Part shown: one piece after another, positions 35,859-50,700 of the stretch | Layout: the number at the start of each line of letters is the position of its first letter | Position numbering within the stretch: the stretch's first letter is position 1 | Source of the DNA: Litsea cubeba | Taxonomy: Eukaryota > Streptophyta > Magnoliopsida > Laurales > Lauraceae | Direction: 5' to 3' | DNA: 64,000 nt | NCBI GenBank assembly: GCA_012931725.1 | Contig: CM022948.1 | Coordinates: forward strand, 91,718,215 to 91,782,214 | Notes under the pieces: model-generated | Seen by the model: the letters and a program-made list of their open reading frames with translations, nothing else | Told to the model about the DNA's origin: nothing | Database searches by the model: none | Made by a program: the position numbers and the translations under genes

Positions 35859-37485
35859 CGCTCTTCCAAGGGAGGGGAGTAGCTCCACGAATGATTAGTA
35901 CCAACCTAGAAATGATATTGTTAATGCAATATTGTACTAGGAAAAAATTTAACCATTTGAGTAATTTTACATATAAAATAAAGTGTAGTAAAGTATCAAA
36001 TCAATAGAGAACAAAATATAATGGAGTTAGAATGGTATTTTATTTTTAGTTATTGGGTATGAAATCTTTTGACTTTTTGAACAAAATTGGAGATCAGACT
36101 ACAATATGAATCCTATAGCTACTGTTTGCCTCGAACGGTTGAATCCTACCAAGCTAGGACTAGGAAAACTCTGCAAATTGACCCTTGGCTAAGATATAGG
36201 AGAAACTCAGTTGAGCGACTTTTACCGATGAAGGACTAGGACTGAGTCAAATATAAGGAAAAATTGGCCGAGTCACCTCATTTTGAAAAATTATATACAT
36301 ATTGAACCATTTGATCGGTAGAGTTGACTTTTAAGTAATTAATGCTTCAGGTTTCGAGTGAGCAATTTAAAAACAATGATTGAAATGTAATTTGAGTTTT
36401 ACATTTGATGTTTTTACTATCAATTTTTCGACTTAAAAATATGTAATATGCAAGATTGTTTCTTTTTCCTTATTATAATATTTTTCTTGGGTATACAAAT
36501 CTATTAATTTGATTTGATTATGATCAATACAAAAAGGCCCCCGAGTGGTCGCATTGACAAACCCTGAATGGGCTTCCGATGCCTTTGAATCCTGAATATG
36601 AACATAAGCAAATGAGCAGTTATGGCATTTCGAAATTTTGCACCAGATAAACATAAGATTCAGTAGAAGAAAACTAAATTTTCGAGGGTGCCAAATGATA
36701 ATAAGCAATCCCGCTCAATGATGATTTTATACACCCGAAGAGATTTACTCTGCTTGATTTCTGCAAGCAAGAGTATTAAGCTCAGCTTGCAGAGGGTTAG
36801 TGAATCCATTTCTCCCCGAGAAACCTCTCAGAACATAATCATCATGGATGCCAATAATTCAAGGCGATGCTAATGATATAGTTTTCGACGTAAGGCCATG
36901 TTTGGTAACTCTACTCTAATTTCACCCAGCCTACGGGAGGAGACTAGGAATCCACAGAAGCACCCACGCATTAAGGGTTCAGATTTAGTTTATGAACCAT
37001 GCCATATTAGTAGATCAGGTTCATCAATTGGTCATATAGATTGAAGGAGGGTGCAGGGATGGTTTCTAAATAGGTTAAGAGTTTCTCACCTTTTAGTGGT
37101 ACCACGAGACTGAGACAGACAGCAGCTAACCTTTCGGCATGCTTGGTAACAAACAGTATAAACAAAACGTCCAAGTTTTTCTCTGATAACAAATAGTATA
37201 AAATTGTCGGGTTTATTTTATTTTATTTTATTTTATGATCTTTAAGCTCTGCTGCTAGTTAACTACGAACAAATTCCATGCATTGATCATTTCCTAAAAA
37301 TAGTGCACAATGTGACAGTGCCGAGTGGAAAAGAAGGTGCAAGCTCCAAGAAAGAAACATATATGATAGATTATACTTACAGCAGAAATTCAAAAGTGAA
37401 CAATCAGTAACAAAATTCCATAACTGCATCTATAACTACAGAATTCAGTAACTATACCATGACAAAAGAAACCACACCAGAACAT
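35859..37485. other. Intergenic and HDA9 3' UTR
   Basis: No gene supported. The last few hundred bases before 37485 are probably the 3' UTR of the minus-strand deacetylase. Confidence 0.45.
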
Positions 37486-40400
37486 TTACAATGCATCCTC
37501 CATGTGCTGATCATTGTCATTGTCACCATCATAATATTCATCATCCCGCTGAATTTGTTTGTCCTGAGTATGCTCTGAAATATCACCAAGTTCCATACAG
37601 AATATGAGAGATGTTTGGATAATCCATTTAGTGCGCATAAAGCTCAGAAGCATGCAACAAATAAAAAAAAAATGATTGAACTGAAAATGAAGTATAGTGA
37701 AGAAAAAAGGAAGCGCAAAGGCCCCTTTAGGTCCATTTTAAACTGAGTTCACGTTCAAGCTGGGAGTTACAAGCATTTAGACATTCCCAATAGTTGATTG
37801 AAACAAAGACTCAAAACCTGAATACCCTCCCTCTCAAAAGCCATATGGAGGAATGTCGTGAACTCTCCAGATAATCACATTTATGAGGGATGCAAAGAAC
37901 GCTCAAGACTCACTGGATAACAATAATTATGGAACCTGAATGGGGTCCTAAAAAGGTAAATGATTAATGATGATTTTTTTCACTTACGATCAACTCTTTC
38001 ATCAGGGTTCTGCTCATCTTCATCAAAATCTGGGATATAGAAATCTGGTGGAACCTGCAACAAAGTAGTCACTATATGAAAACCAACTATCAAAACCTGT
38101 TGTGCACTATCTTTTGAATCAACGATGCACTATCTTTTGAATCAACGATAATAATGATCCAGTTGTAATTGCAATATAGAATATACCCCAAATTCACATG
38201 AATTGTTAAAAACCGTCCAATACTGATCAAAGTGAATATCTTGCAGAAATGAAATGTGGAGTCCACAAACAGTTATTCCATTGAGAGTAACTAGAATGGA
38301 TTAGTGTTTGTTTTATGGTCATATAAAAAATGCATAAACAATGCATTTTTTTTCTTTCCCCGTGTAGAATATGATTAGCTCTCCTGTTAGGTTACTATGG
38401 TTTTCTGAATTTTGAGCCATTCTGACATCTTGTGCTTGTGGACATATTGATGATTGTTTGATCTCTAGTTATACGTGGAAACAAATGATTTTCCCTACAT
38501 TATTTTTAGTCAAGTGCTTCATTCAAACTATTCATCGCCACTCATCATCTCTCATCTTTTATAATCTATTTTTAAGAAATGCACGTTGAGTCGAGTGCTA
38601 CTTTCATGCTAAGGTAGATTCACACCTAGAGGGCTTAAATGCAAACTGGATTGGGGCATTGTCAGTTTGGACTGCATCTGGGTCTATGGTTGTAATAGAT
38701 GTCTTGGGTCATCTAGTGCCTAAGGCCTGTCAAATGCAAATACAATGATGAAGCAGATTATGATATAGATTTTGTTAGTGAACTGTTTTGTATCTTCCAC
38801 TAAAAAAAGTGAGAACAAACATCCTTTTTCTAAAATCCCTGCAATGGGCTCATTAATGATAAACCCAACCCAGTCATGCTTACTCAAAATTAGTTTGGAT
38901 CACCTTAGGCTGGGACTCACTAGATAGGTGAGGCTACCAATCAGGAGGTGCCACAGCAGCCATCTGCTTAATTCCAGATTTTGTGCAAATCACACGCAGG
39001 CTGACGTGCAGCCCTGGTGGCCGATGGGGGCCCCCCTCAATTGGAAGCGTCATTTTATTTTATTGAGTTCCAGTATCAGGTGACCCAAACTTATCCACGA
39101 TAAATTGAATAAGAGAACACAACACTGAAAGGTCATCACCCAGTGCGGTCCTGCTGCAGTCTGCTCGGATAGACTAGTAGGTGGCCCCATGAGGTGGCTT
39201 GTACTGTAAGACCGTAAAGGAAGGCTTGTACAAGAGCACTTCTCATCGGACCATCCAAACCCACCCCTCCCATTTACACGGGTTCCACCCGGTTTTGATA
39301 GATCCAAATGAAGTGAACCGTTGGACGGAGGGTCAATTTTATTGTTTTATTTATAGTCGTTAAATTTGTGGACCACGGATGACTGGGTTAGAGGTATTAG
39401 ATTGACTTCAAATTTGATATCTAGGTTGGCCCCACCTTGATCTTTCGATCCCCCCTTATTCCATGATTTATGGGGTCTCTAGTGGACCCCACTAGGTGCC
39501 TTGTATCGTAAGACCGTAAGGGTAGCTTGTACATGAGCACTTCTCTCTCTCTATTTATATATATATATATATATGTTTATTGGGGGACGGAAAGAGACAT
39601 TTTGGATGGACCCAAAATCAAGTTTGGGGTCAATCACATGCCTCTAACCCCTTCATCTATGGCCCACAAGTTTAACGACTTTATATTAAAGAAAAAAATT
39701 GACCCTCGATCCAATGTCCAGTGACCAGTCCATTCGGATTGGTGAAAACTCGATGGATTTAGTGCAATTCAGGAGGTCCCGTGTGGGTGAATGGTTTGGA
39801 TGGATCATAAAGTCGGCCCCACTATGTTGCCCTCACTCTATGGTGAACATTGTTTTCATATAATTGAACTCAAGGAAGTTCTAAGACTTGCATTTCTAGA
39901 AGTGTATCTTTATTAGTTATTCAAGTATACAGTAAAAACCTTATTGGAAAAAAATTGGAGATCGCTCATCCCTACGGATGTAACATTTAATGAAGATGTT
40001 CCCTATTATTCTCTACAAAGCAAAGAGATTCAGACAGGCAGTCAAAGGGAGATTCATTTCAAAGAGATTCAGACAGGCAGTCAAAGGGAGATTCATTCAG
40101 TAGTTTGATCTGTGCGGCCTCCATCATATTCGACACCCTTCATTGAAGAAGAGATATTCAACAAGGATAATTCGAGAAAATGACAACTTCAGAAACTCGA
40201 GCTAAGCAGTTACAGGTGTATTCTAGCTGGAAAGAGAAGACAAGACCATTGTTTTCAACTGCCCCATTATCAACAGAAGTCTTGGATTCAGCCATACCTT
40301 AAGGTAACTCTCTTCAACTGGCTTCTGATCTTGATCTTCCCATTGCATCACATAGGATACACGATCATGTGTTATTCAGGCACCATTCAAAATTCTGTCA

Positions 40401-43400
40401 CCTCTCAGCTTGTCATCCACAGTGCATTTGCTTCACAACTATCATCTAAATGCATACCTACATTTGTTTGACGATCATTCTAGGCAGAAAGATACTGTTG
40501 ATGATGAGATGTAGGCTCTTGAAAAGCATGGTACGTGAGAACTAACAGATCTTCAAGCAGGAAAGCATACAGTGGAATTACAATTTACAAGTGGGTTTAC
40601 ACAAACTAATCAGCTGGGTCTATTCAGAGGTATAGAGGAAGACTAGTGGCAAAATGATAACAGAGTCTTGGGGTATTGCTACTTCTCCAATAACTATTTA
40701 AGGGTCCATAGCGGCATATATTTCTTAGCCTTTGTACCAGTTATATGTAAACAATGCTTTTCTTCATGGTGACCTACAAGAGGAAGTCTACATGAATCTG
40801 CTTCCTGCATTTGTATTAAAAGGACAAGAAGGAAAGTTTGTTGGTTGGTTTGACAGGTTTATTATAGCTATATTGTGGTATGGGTATAAAAAGTGTCAAG
40901 CCGACCATATAGTATATGTGCAAAGAAGCAAAGACAGTTACTATGCTTGTTGTCTAATGTGGATGAGATTGTGGTGATGAAAAAGAAATGAAGGGTCTAA
41001 ATGCCTATCTGGAAGAAAAGGAATTTGAAGCTGAGGATCTTGGAGACTGAAATATCTACTAGGACCTGAAGTCGCTAGAATAAAGAAGTACACATTAAAT
41101 TTTTGCTTGAGAGTACAGGAATACTAGGTGCAGACCCAATTGGAAGTTGGAACTCCTATCAAACAGAATCGTGATCTACATTCTGGAAGTAGTGAGTTGC
41201 TTCATGTTCAAACATCAAAGTGCATATCAAAGATTGGTTGGGAAGTTGATTTATCTTACTATCACTTGGCCAGACATCATATTAGACATCTTGCAGCAGT
41301 CCCTAGGATTTTTCAATATTTAAAGGAAGCACCAGCACATGGTGTACACTTGTCATGTTCATTTAAATGTGGAAGCATACAGATGCTGATCCAGTAAGTT
41401 CCAAGACAGATAGGAGATTGACTACATGACATTGCATACTTGCTGGTGGAAATTTGGTCTCACTGAACACCAAGAAGCAGCCAGTTATTATGTGATCAAG
41501 TGTTGAGGTTGAACATCTATAAATAAGAAAAGAAACCTTAGAAGCTAAGACTACCAATTAAACTAGGAAACAAATCAAATTATAAACTATCCTAATTACA
41601 ACTCATATAAAGCCGCTAGCAGCTCATTAGGGAAATAATAAAAGTCCCAAACTGTCTTGGGTCCCACTTGTAGGCCGCAGGTCTGTTCTGCATCATAGTC
41701 ACCCTCACAACACCCATACATCTAAGACTAATTTATTTGAAAAGGAAACACTTTTTGTCTAAGCTTTATAAAAAGGAAACACTAGAAGACATTGTTGATA
41801 TAAATTGTTATGCCGTTCACTAATAGCTTGAGCTTTTAGTGTTACTGGTCATTAACATGGTATCAATGCCAAATCACGAGTTCGAAACCACTTGGAAGCA
41901 TGTTACCTTCATCTGTTTGTCTGTTCCGTCTGTTTGTTGGGTTTTGAATTCGAATGGCTTCCTTGTAATACCTTGGGCCAGGTTGGGCCCAGTTTAATCT
42001 AGCTTTATGCTAATGAGTTGGGTTAGGACTTTTGTGACCTGGTCTCAACCCATTAGGAGACTTGTTTAAACAAGGGGATAAGTTGTTTAACCATATCCCC
42101 TAAGGAAGGAGGATTTCCTTCGTAGAACTTGGGGAGGGGATTTCAACGAATGAAATCTGGGGTTATCCCCAGATTTTTCTCCCTCACTCCTTTTCTTATT
42201 TAATTGTTGTTATCTTTTGATATTCTCATTTGGTAAAAAGGAGGAGAAGAGAACACAGAGTGGAGAGGAGGTTTCCTTGAAGATCAACAGAGACTGCCAA
42301 GACTTGGGGGAAGGAAGAAAAGGCCAGAAGACTTAGTGAATGCAATATACAAGGCCCCATATTGACCGAGCTACAATTGTCTACACAAGAAGGTGAGTGG
42401 ATCTTCCTAATTAACTGATTGATTAATCAAGAGGATGGTTAAAGGAATGTGATTTGAGCATTCTATATTGTTAGGTTTATAATTTTTATTCATAGAGTAG
42501 TCATGAAAGATCAATCTTGAGTCATGAAATCATGTTTGAATGGTGATTGGAATGATACAGTTGATATGGGGTAGAAATCTTTGAGCACCTGTCAAACAGG
42601 CATAAACCAGTAGCATTAGAGACTCATCGTCAGTAAGTTTTTGTGGTGTTGGAGGCTTGTGGGACCCATGGCCCACTAGATGGAAAGATCTGGACCATGG
42701 ATCCAGAGGGGGATACATGGTCGACACTAGTAGAGATGAATCCATGTGGATTAGGCCCCATCTGGGCCCTCATCCAATTGATTGAATGAACCCAGGCGTG
42801 AAAATGAGGAAAAAGGGGTTGTTAGTCGTTAGGAGTTGTGGGACCCATCAGTGGACCTGATCGGAGATCAGGACCACACATCATGTAGAGCACACATGGT
42901 CGACCTTAGGGATGTGAGACATCTTGGTTTTGGACCAGTGGGACCCACTGTCCAATGAATTTAAGGAATCTCAGGCGTTAATGTAATAGAAACATGACTG
43001 ATTGATGAGATCAGTTGTGGGACCCACCTGTAGACTTGATCCAAGATCAAGACCCCTCATCTTGAAGGGGGCCAGGGGCGACCAGGTTGATGGTGGTCCC
43101 ATGTGAAGTGGACCCCATCTGCCCAGTCATCCAGGAACTTCAATTTTAGGGACTGTGAGGCTAAATCCATGATTTTCCACTGTACTTGTTGTGGCTGCGG
43201 GGCCCAATAAGGCTATATAATGATGAAACAGAACCATAGAGCTTGTGTGGGGCACTAGGAGACCCTAGGGACTGTCAAAGTTGCTAGCCAGTAATCCCAA
43301 AACCAATTAGTGATAGGAAACTGCACAAACAACTACTTAACACCCCCCTCGGGCGGGACACCGCCCGGATCCGAAGCACACGCCCGCACAAGACTATAAC

Positions 43401-46400
43401 GCGGCATGGGGCCTTTTTACCCTGCGCATTTTGCGCCCGCACAAACACACAACGCGGCATGGGGCATTTCTGCCCTGCGTGGTTTCGAACTCGAGACCTT
43501 AGGCTCTGATACCATGTCAAAGTTGCTAGCCAGTAATCCCAAAACCAATTGGTGATAGGAAACTGCACAAACAACTACTTAACATGGACCAGATCTGATA
43601 TTATAAAAGGTCAGTGGGGTCCACTATTTGGTGTACTTCAATTATAAATTATTAATAATCTCCTTTCAATAAGCTCTGTATAAGAAATGTACTGAATTCT
43701 GAGATTGTTTACATTAAGATCTTGCTGGTTTAGGAATCATGTCAGAATTGGAATTTTGAGAATATGTATTAGTGTAGTGAAACCTTTAGCTTACCTGATT
43801 AAATGATTAAGATCTGACATGAAATTCTAACTTCCTTAAGAATTAAGAATTAGTGTTCTTGAGGAATTAGTACTCTTCAAATACATAAAGAATTATTAGA
43901 ACAACATAACGATAGATTATGGCTAATGTCATGTATACGGAAACCAATTGTTGATTGAAATGGGGCGATTATGTACTTCCGGTTTATGTGAGACTAGCCA
44001 TACAAATGTATATATTTCAATTTCCATTAACTATTATCGAACTACTTAATGAATATGATTATCTTCATGGTCTACTTCTTTACCTTACAATTAGATAGTG
44101 AATTTTCATTGTTAGTAGTGTATGGAGTAACGAAGTTCTTTTGATCTTCAATGATGATCAATACTTTGAACAATGACTTTGAATATTGAAATTTGAGGAA
44201 TTAGAGGATAAGGTTGGATAGGGATTGAATATAGGAATGAATATTGGACAAATTTCCTATGGGAGATTTCATCTGATTTATGAAAATGACTTCTTTTCCA
44301 GAAGATCTGAACCATTGAACCTCTCTTTGAGAGAGTCTTATTGAACCATTGGAACCATTGATTGGAAATTTTAACTTAATCAGTACTACGGTGCGGTTAT
44401 GAATTTTAATGTTAGAAAAACCTTGTGAATATAATAGACTCCATAAGACACTTTTCCTATTATATGATCCTACCTTCTATATTGAAATTTATTGTTCTAC
44501 CTTTTTATATTTCTAATTATAAATTAGGAATATTACTCACCAGATTTCTGACAAGTGGTTCGCCCCACTTCAGGTACGAGTCATTTGGGGATGCTTGGAA
44601 AAGAAGGCGATCAGCTATTGGATTTCAATTTGCGTGGCTGATGAGAGAGCGTCACTTTTGTATTGAAATTTAGAATTATAGAGATGGATTAGTCTTCTTA
44701 ATAATATGGAACTTGGTTTCTATAAAATTTGGAATATTATTGTTGGATCTTGTTATTAACTTCCATGTAGTCAAATTGATCTCTTAAATAAATTAGAAGC
44801 ATTGCTCAATTCTTTGTCATATTTGATTTATATGATGATTTAACTTTACTTAAGTAATGTTCCGAAATCTGATGAGCTCCAGGTTTCGGTGCGTTACATT
44901 CCTGGTCGAGGGGGGGTGTTGATATAAATTGCTATGCCGTTCACTGACAGATTGAGCTTTTGGTGTTACTAGTTATTAACAGATATGTGTGGGAGATGTA
45001 ATAATTAAAGGGAATAGTGAAACACATGAAAAGAAGAGATCCTACAGCAACTGAAAAAATTAACTCCATGCTTGAATGCTTAATCTCTCACATATCAGAG
45101 CAAATAAGAGCTTAAAAAATGGATGTGCCAATACAATCGGGCAGTATTAACCATTTCTGACAATATTGGCCAGAGTTTTCAGTCAAGGTGATGCAAGAAC
45201 TATCAGATCATATGATTTTTTTTTCTTTTAAATGGTAATATCGGACCATATAATTAAGGTCCAAACCTAATCTAGACAAGACAATACACATCATATCATC
45301 CAAATTTGGAACTGTGCTTGAAAAACTCAGACAGGACAATAACCTATTTGAAACTGTGCTTGAAAACCTTCCAGTTTAAAACTTTAAAGGTTTAGGCAAT
45401 CTGACCTCTTGCATCTGTACACTAGGGGCATGTTGGATGCACCGTAAGCTTTCCAGAACTTGCACTTTAATTGTGCTGAGATATGTCTTGCTATTCAAAT
45501 TTTCCTGGGAACATATAAGCAAAGGAATTAGAAGAATGTAACGGTTATCACAAACTGTTAGATACTTATACAAGGTGTTCAAGAACCTGCCGATCTCCAA
45601 ATCTAGAGTTGACTCGCTTCACTGGGTAATTGGCCAACCGAGCCATCAAATGTAATAATCAAACATCTGCTTCTGAGCGGGGTAAGTTCTTGGACATGCA
45701 TGCATAATTTTGTTGCGAGAGTTTCCAAGAAACAAAAAAAGCCTTACCATATTCCCATTCTGGATCTTCAACGAATAATCAGGGCCGAAATATTTAATAT
45801 ACTCATTTTCTGGAATTTCTGAAAGAAAAGCAAACATGAAATGATCAATTTTTCCTTTTGGGTTTCTTTTTTTTTTCTGAAAATGGTAGATTAAACTTTG
45901 TTGCACCGAAACAGAAAAGGCAGCAAGGTTCAGAAGAATGCAAAAAGAACCAGCCTGCTATACATGGCCAAACAAAGTAACCCTCGTGAACAAACAAGAC
46001 AACTACCAAAACACAAGTATTTACCAACTAAACACAGATGATGATGGTACCAAGCTTCTTTTGTTCTTATTCCCATCATTAAGCCTGGAAATGAAAGGAT
46101 TTCACCTCTCTCTAGCCCCTCAGATATTTTGCTCTTATTTCCATCATTAAGCAGGAAATTAAAAGATTTCAACCTACAACCAACCCTTAGAAACATTCAG
46201 ATGCACTCAAATCTCTTCCTTTCTCAATGCCATAGTGGTTCGCACCCTCTTGGCGTTCTTCGATTTATTGGCTCTTTCATTTTTCAAAAAAATAATTTCT
46301 TGGCTCATTTTTTTTAATTGGGACCTTTTGAATTGGATTTTTTTTTTTGGATCTTTTTTCATTTTGGCCTGCTGAGTTTTGATTTAGGCACCAAATGCAT

Positions 46401-47701
46401 CAAGGTTTTGCCGCCACCTTTTTCAACACCATTAACCCAACACCACCCATAAGTTTCCCCATTAAAACCCAATCCAATGCACAACCCCAACTCAACAGCC
46501 TGCTACCACTCTTACTGATCACCATATAAAACTTTACTCACCATCTCATTGGCAGCCCATTGCCCAGTCCTCTAACATCATCTTAAACTGGTGTACGAGT
46601 TTTCAGCAAAAAGTGCAATTACCAACTCCCTGTGAACATAGCTCAGCCCATCTGAACCCATCACCCAGCCTCTACAAATGGTCAACAGTAGACCCCAATT
46701 CCCGACTTATCCAGCCAGAAACCATCTATCACTGACCTTAAGAACTGGTCTCTTATGAAACCCCTCCCATTCTTGTCCATATACCCATGAGAGAGCGGTA
46801 AATCATTTTGGTACATTTTTAATGATGAGTGCACTTCTTTTTGAGATTTTCCATTTTTAATCTATTGCAGTTAAATGAAGAGTCATCTTTCTGCTCCACC
46901 AACGGCTTCCATGTCAACAAAGTCTTTTATCTTTAGTTAGAACTATACAGATAACTTAAGACCCATTAAAAACTTGGGTTCTTGTATGTAGAAGGTTGTG
47001 AAATACGTAATCATCATCATCAAAGCCTTGTCCCAACTATGTTGGGGTCAGCTACAAGAATCCTGTTTTGTTCTCAGAGTTCATGTTTTAATTGTGACAA
47101 GAGTTTTGTGCAAGCTGTCAACCTACCTGACCTCCTTCGAATATGTATGAGAGAAAAACATAGGCAATATATGTATTATGAATGGAGATTGTTAAAAAAT
47201 AAGTAGAAAGGCAAAATGTAAATTTGTAGGGTATTTTAAGGATGGGGCATCTAATTGAGTTCATCAATTTTTTAACCTGTATTCACGCAAGTGATGGAAT
47301 GGGAGATCTGTTAAATGAGTATTATGGCTATTTCAATATTAACCAATAAAAGACCCTTATTTGAGACTAGTCATGAATGGTAGGGACTAATCAGATCATT
47401 ACCACAAGCAGTGTCAAGCATATGGAGACTACTAAAACATAGGTAAATGTAGCCCGGAAAATGCAACCCATGTTAAATTATAGAGATTTCTATTTTCAGA
47501 CATTTTATATAATCCAAAATACAAAAAAAAATTCAAGGTATATAAACAAACTGATACATAATAATACATTTTAGTCATGACAGCAGAGATTGGTTTGCTA
47601 CTGCCTGATAAAGACATCAGTACCAACTACCAACATTATAAAACCTGCCAAACCATTGCACAAGTACCAAGAATGCTACAAATATGATGTGTGCGTGCCT
47701 G

Positions 47702-47759
<58 letters not shown>

Positions 47760-50700
47760 TCATTGTCATCTCTCCATCTGGGAGATTTCTGGGGGATGGT
47801 TAATTCTCTGTTGGGCTGTCAAATCATTCTGGATGATCAACTCATGGGCCCCACTTTTATAGACCGAACACCAGTCGATAATATACATAATCAGGGGACA
47901 AAAATCATATAGTCCATCCAAACTAAATAATTTACTTTCTTATATTGTGTATCAATGTAAGTTCCATTCCTTGAGTTTTGGACGAGATTACATATGTTAG
48001 AGATGGACATGGAGGTAAAGTAAAACGGGGCTTAAAAAGCTTGTTTGTCTGTACAAACAGATGTGCAGTAAACTGTATATTTTTTTTGAGTAATGAACAT
48101 ATTGAAGTGTAGTAAACAGTACATTTGTTGTGGCCGAAGACTATAACTGCCTCACAACACAACAATGGCCTCAAGAAACAGTCCATTGAACAGATAATTA
48201 GGAACAAACACATCACCTCAAACTTTAAATCCATCACAGAATATGCGCAAGATATAATTCAAATATTGTTCACACCAAGCATCAAGCTGAACATACATCT
48301 CACACCAGATTTTTTAACAAAAGTGAACATATAGCTTGAGATACAATCCATTGACAATTTCAAAATTAAATTTAGCACCCCATGAAGAACACCAAAGATT
48401 AACGAAGACCAAGATTCATAGAAGAAAATATGTAAGAAACCTCTGTCAGCCTATGATGCACAGATATTCAAAATGGGAAATGTATTGTCGTATCATATCC
48501 GACACTTCACTTTTTGTGTGTAAAATATGTGTCCTTGCCGTGTCCATGGCGTGTCCCTGCCGTATCTGGGCATCATAGCTGTCAGCATGCCATTCAGACA
48601 TTCCAACTTGGAACAATACTCATCATCATGTCACTCCAAAATAGTCATCAATTCATAATTCAGCATGAAGTACAGTCATCTGATACAAATGAAAAAAAAA
48701 TCAACCGAATCTGAGGAAACTACATCCTTTAATCTTGAGTTTGTACATGCAAGAGACCATGGTCCATTGATCAGATGAGCACACATCTTTCATAGACCAT
48801 GCGGCAAAAAGAACCTAGATTTGAAGATCCTACCACCCTATATTTGGCCCGTCTCTTTTGAAGGTGAAAAATGTGATATATTTCCTAACCATTTATCTGA
48901 TAGAAATAGGGTTGACAGTCCCACTAGAAAGATTTTTGGGAACGGTGTATCCACCAAGGGGCACATATGTATTGAATTGCTCAAGAAACTGTATCACTAA
49001 ATATTATTAGCAGCCAAGGGGCACATACATATTAGCAGCCAGTACCAGTAAATGATGGTCCAACTTCTACGTACTCAAGGCCTAAGGATACCATAAATAT
49101 CTTCAAGTCAAGGATCATAGAATTTCTCCTTTATTATCTACTTCAAAGATTAACAGAAAAGGTTAAACATATATCTATGGGAAATATTCATGTGCATCCA
49201 TCCCTCACCATGTTATGGTGAGGGACAACATAGTAGGGTTGACTTTATAACACATCCAAATCATCCACACACATGGAACCCCCTTAAGTACGCTAGACCC
49301 ATTGAATTTTCACATATCCAAATGGATTGAACCATTGGATCGAGGGTCGAATTTTTTCCTTTAATATATATAAAGTCATTAAATTTGTGGGCCACGGATG
49401 AGGGGCGTAGAGGCATGGGATTGACCCCAAATTTGATATATGGTCTTATCCAAGATGTCTCTTCCCATCCCTCACAAGTCCCATGATCAGTGGGTTCTTA
49501 GGTGGGTCCCATTAAGTTTGGATGCACAGAAATATATATATATATATATGAGAGATGTTCCTATGAGAGATATTTCTCACCTTATATGAGAGATATGGGT
49601 GGAGGCCCTCACATTTAAGTTGTTGGCATTGGATATGGATGTGAGGGCCCCCACACAATCTCTCATTTAAGGTGAGAGATATCTCACATAAGAGCATCTC
49701 CCTATATATATATATATAGAGAGAGAGAGAGCAAAAAAATGCATAAGGCAAAATGCTACCATACCATTAGGAAGATCTGTGTCTAAGAGAACCCCAGTTT
49801 CAACTGTCCAGCAGCGAGCTACATTCTCTTTTGTGTATCCTCCACCTCCAGTAACCTGCAAAAGGGTAGATATCCTTATTGTGATGCCTGATACATGGCA
49901 TATTTGAATGGCAAGTAGAATTACTAGGAACAAAAACTCACCAATAATGGCAAATTAAATTTCTTCACAAATTTTACACATTCAGAGTGTCCTGTAAGAG
50001 AAAGAAAATGACTAGAGTCAACATCTTGATCAAACCACGGCTACACCATACAGATCAATACTGAGATGATGTCTGCAGCAACAAATCTCTAGTGTTCAAA
50101 GGGATTTGTAATGTAGATTCTAAGATTATGTTAGATTAGGGATGGTGATGGATCAGGTCTGGAACACATTGGGCTAAACCTGAACCTGCCTCGACCCATA
50201 CCCGACATGATTCATGATGAGTTTATGCTTTGTGATGCCAAACCTATCCTGTGAGAGGTATGGATCAGGTCGGATTTGGTTATATAAATAATAATTATTC
50301 TAAAATGTTTAATATTAAAAAGTAAATTATATATTTTCCCTTGCGTGTAGGACAATTTGAAACCACAAGTCATCACTTTAACCCATTTAGATGTCCTCTA
50401 ACAACTGAATAATTACATACGACATGCGTATCATAAATTCATAATCCATCAGTGATTAGACGAGCCCGAGGCACAGTGGAAGGGGCTCACTATTGCAACC
50501 TTGATGTTGTGGGCTCAAGTCATGTAACCAATCAAAAATAAAAAAAAGTAATTATACATGGGTGGGGCTGGGCGGTCTGGCCAATATGCGAACTCGACTC
50601 TGGTCTCTGTAAATCCCCCCACACCTGAAAAAACCACTACCAAACTTGGCCCTAACGGGCATGGATTGGGGCGAGTCACCTGTTTAACGTGACCCATTGC

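Larger units (their letters stand above)
41793..44981 (+). mobile_element. Non-coding LTR retrotransposon with 65-bp LTRs
   Basis: The 5' LTR 41793-41857 and 3' LTR 44917-44981 are both 65 bp, start TGTTGATATAAATTG and end TTAACA. The 5' LTR is followed at once by TGGTATCAATGCC (tRNA-Met-type primer site). The 3' LTR is preceded by the polypurine tract GAGGGGGGG. Flanks are GACAT (41788-41792) and GATAT (44982-44986), a target duplication with one change. The roughly 3.06-kb interior has no gag or pol reading frame, so it depends on another element. It carries a TRIM insertion (43273-43584) and a 179-bp repeat array. Located in HDA9 intron 12. Confidence 0.88.

Noticed and set aside
41128..41397. 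89-codon frame taken alone as a gene
   Set aside because: Part of a frameshifted copia pol remnant with stops on both sides.
43284..43574. 96-codon minus-strand open frame, GC-rich, and its twin at 55775-56017
   Set aside because: Both lie inside the two TRIM copies and span their LTRs and GC-rich interior; no protein family and a full structural explanation as TRIMs.
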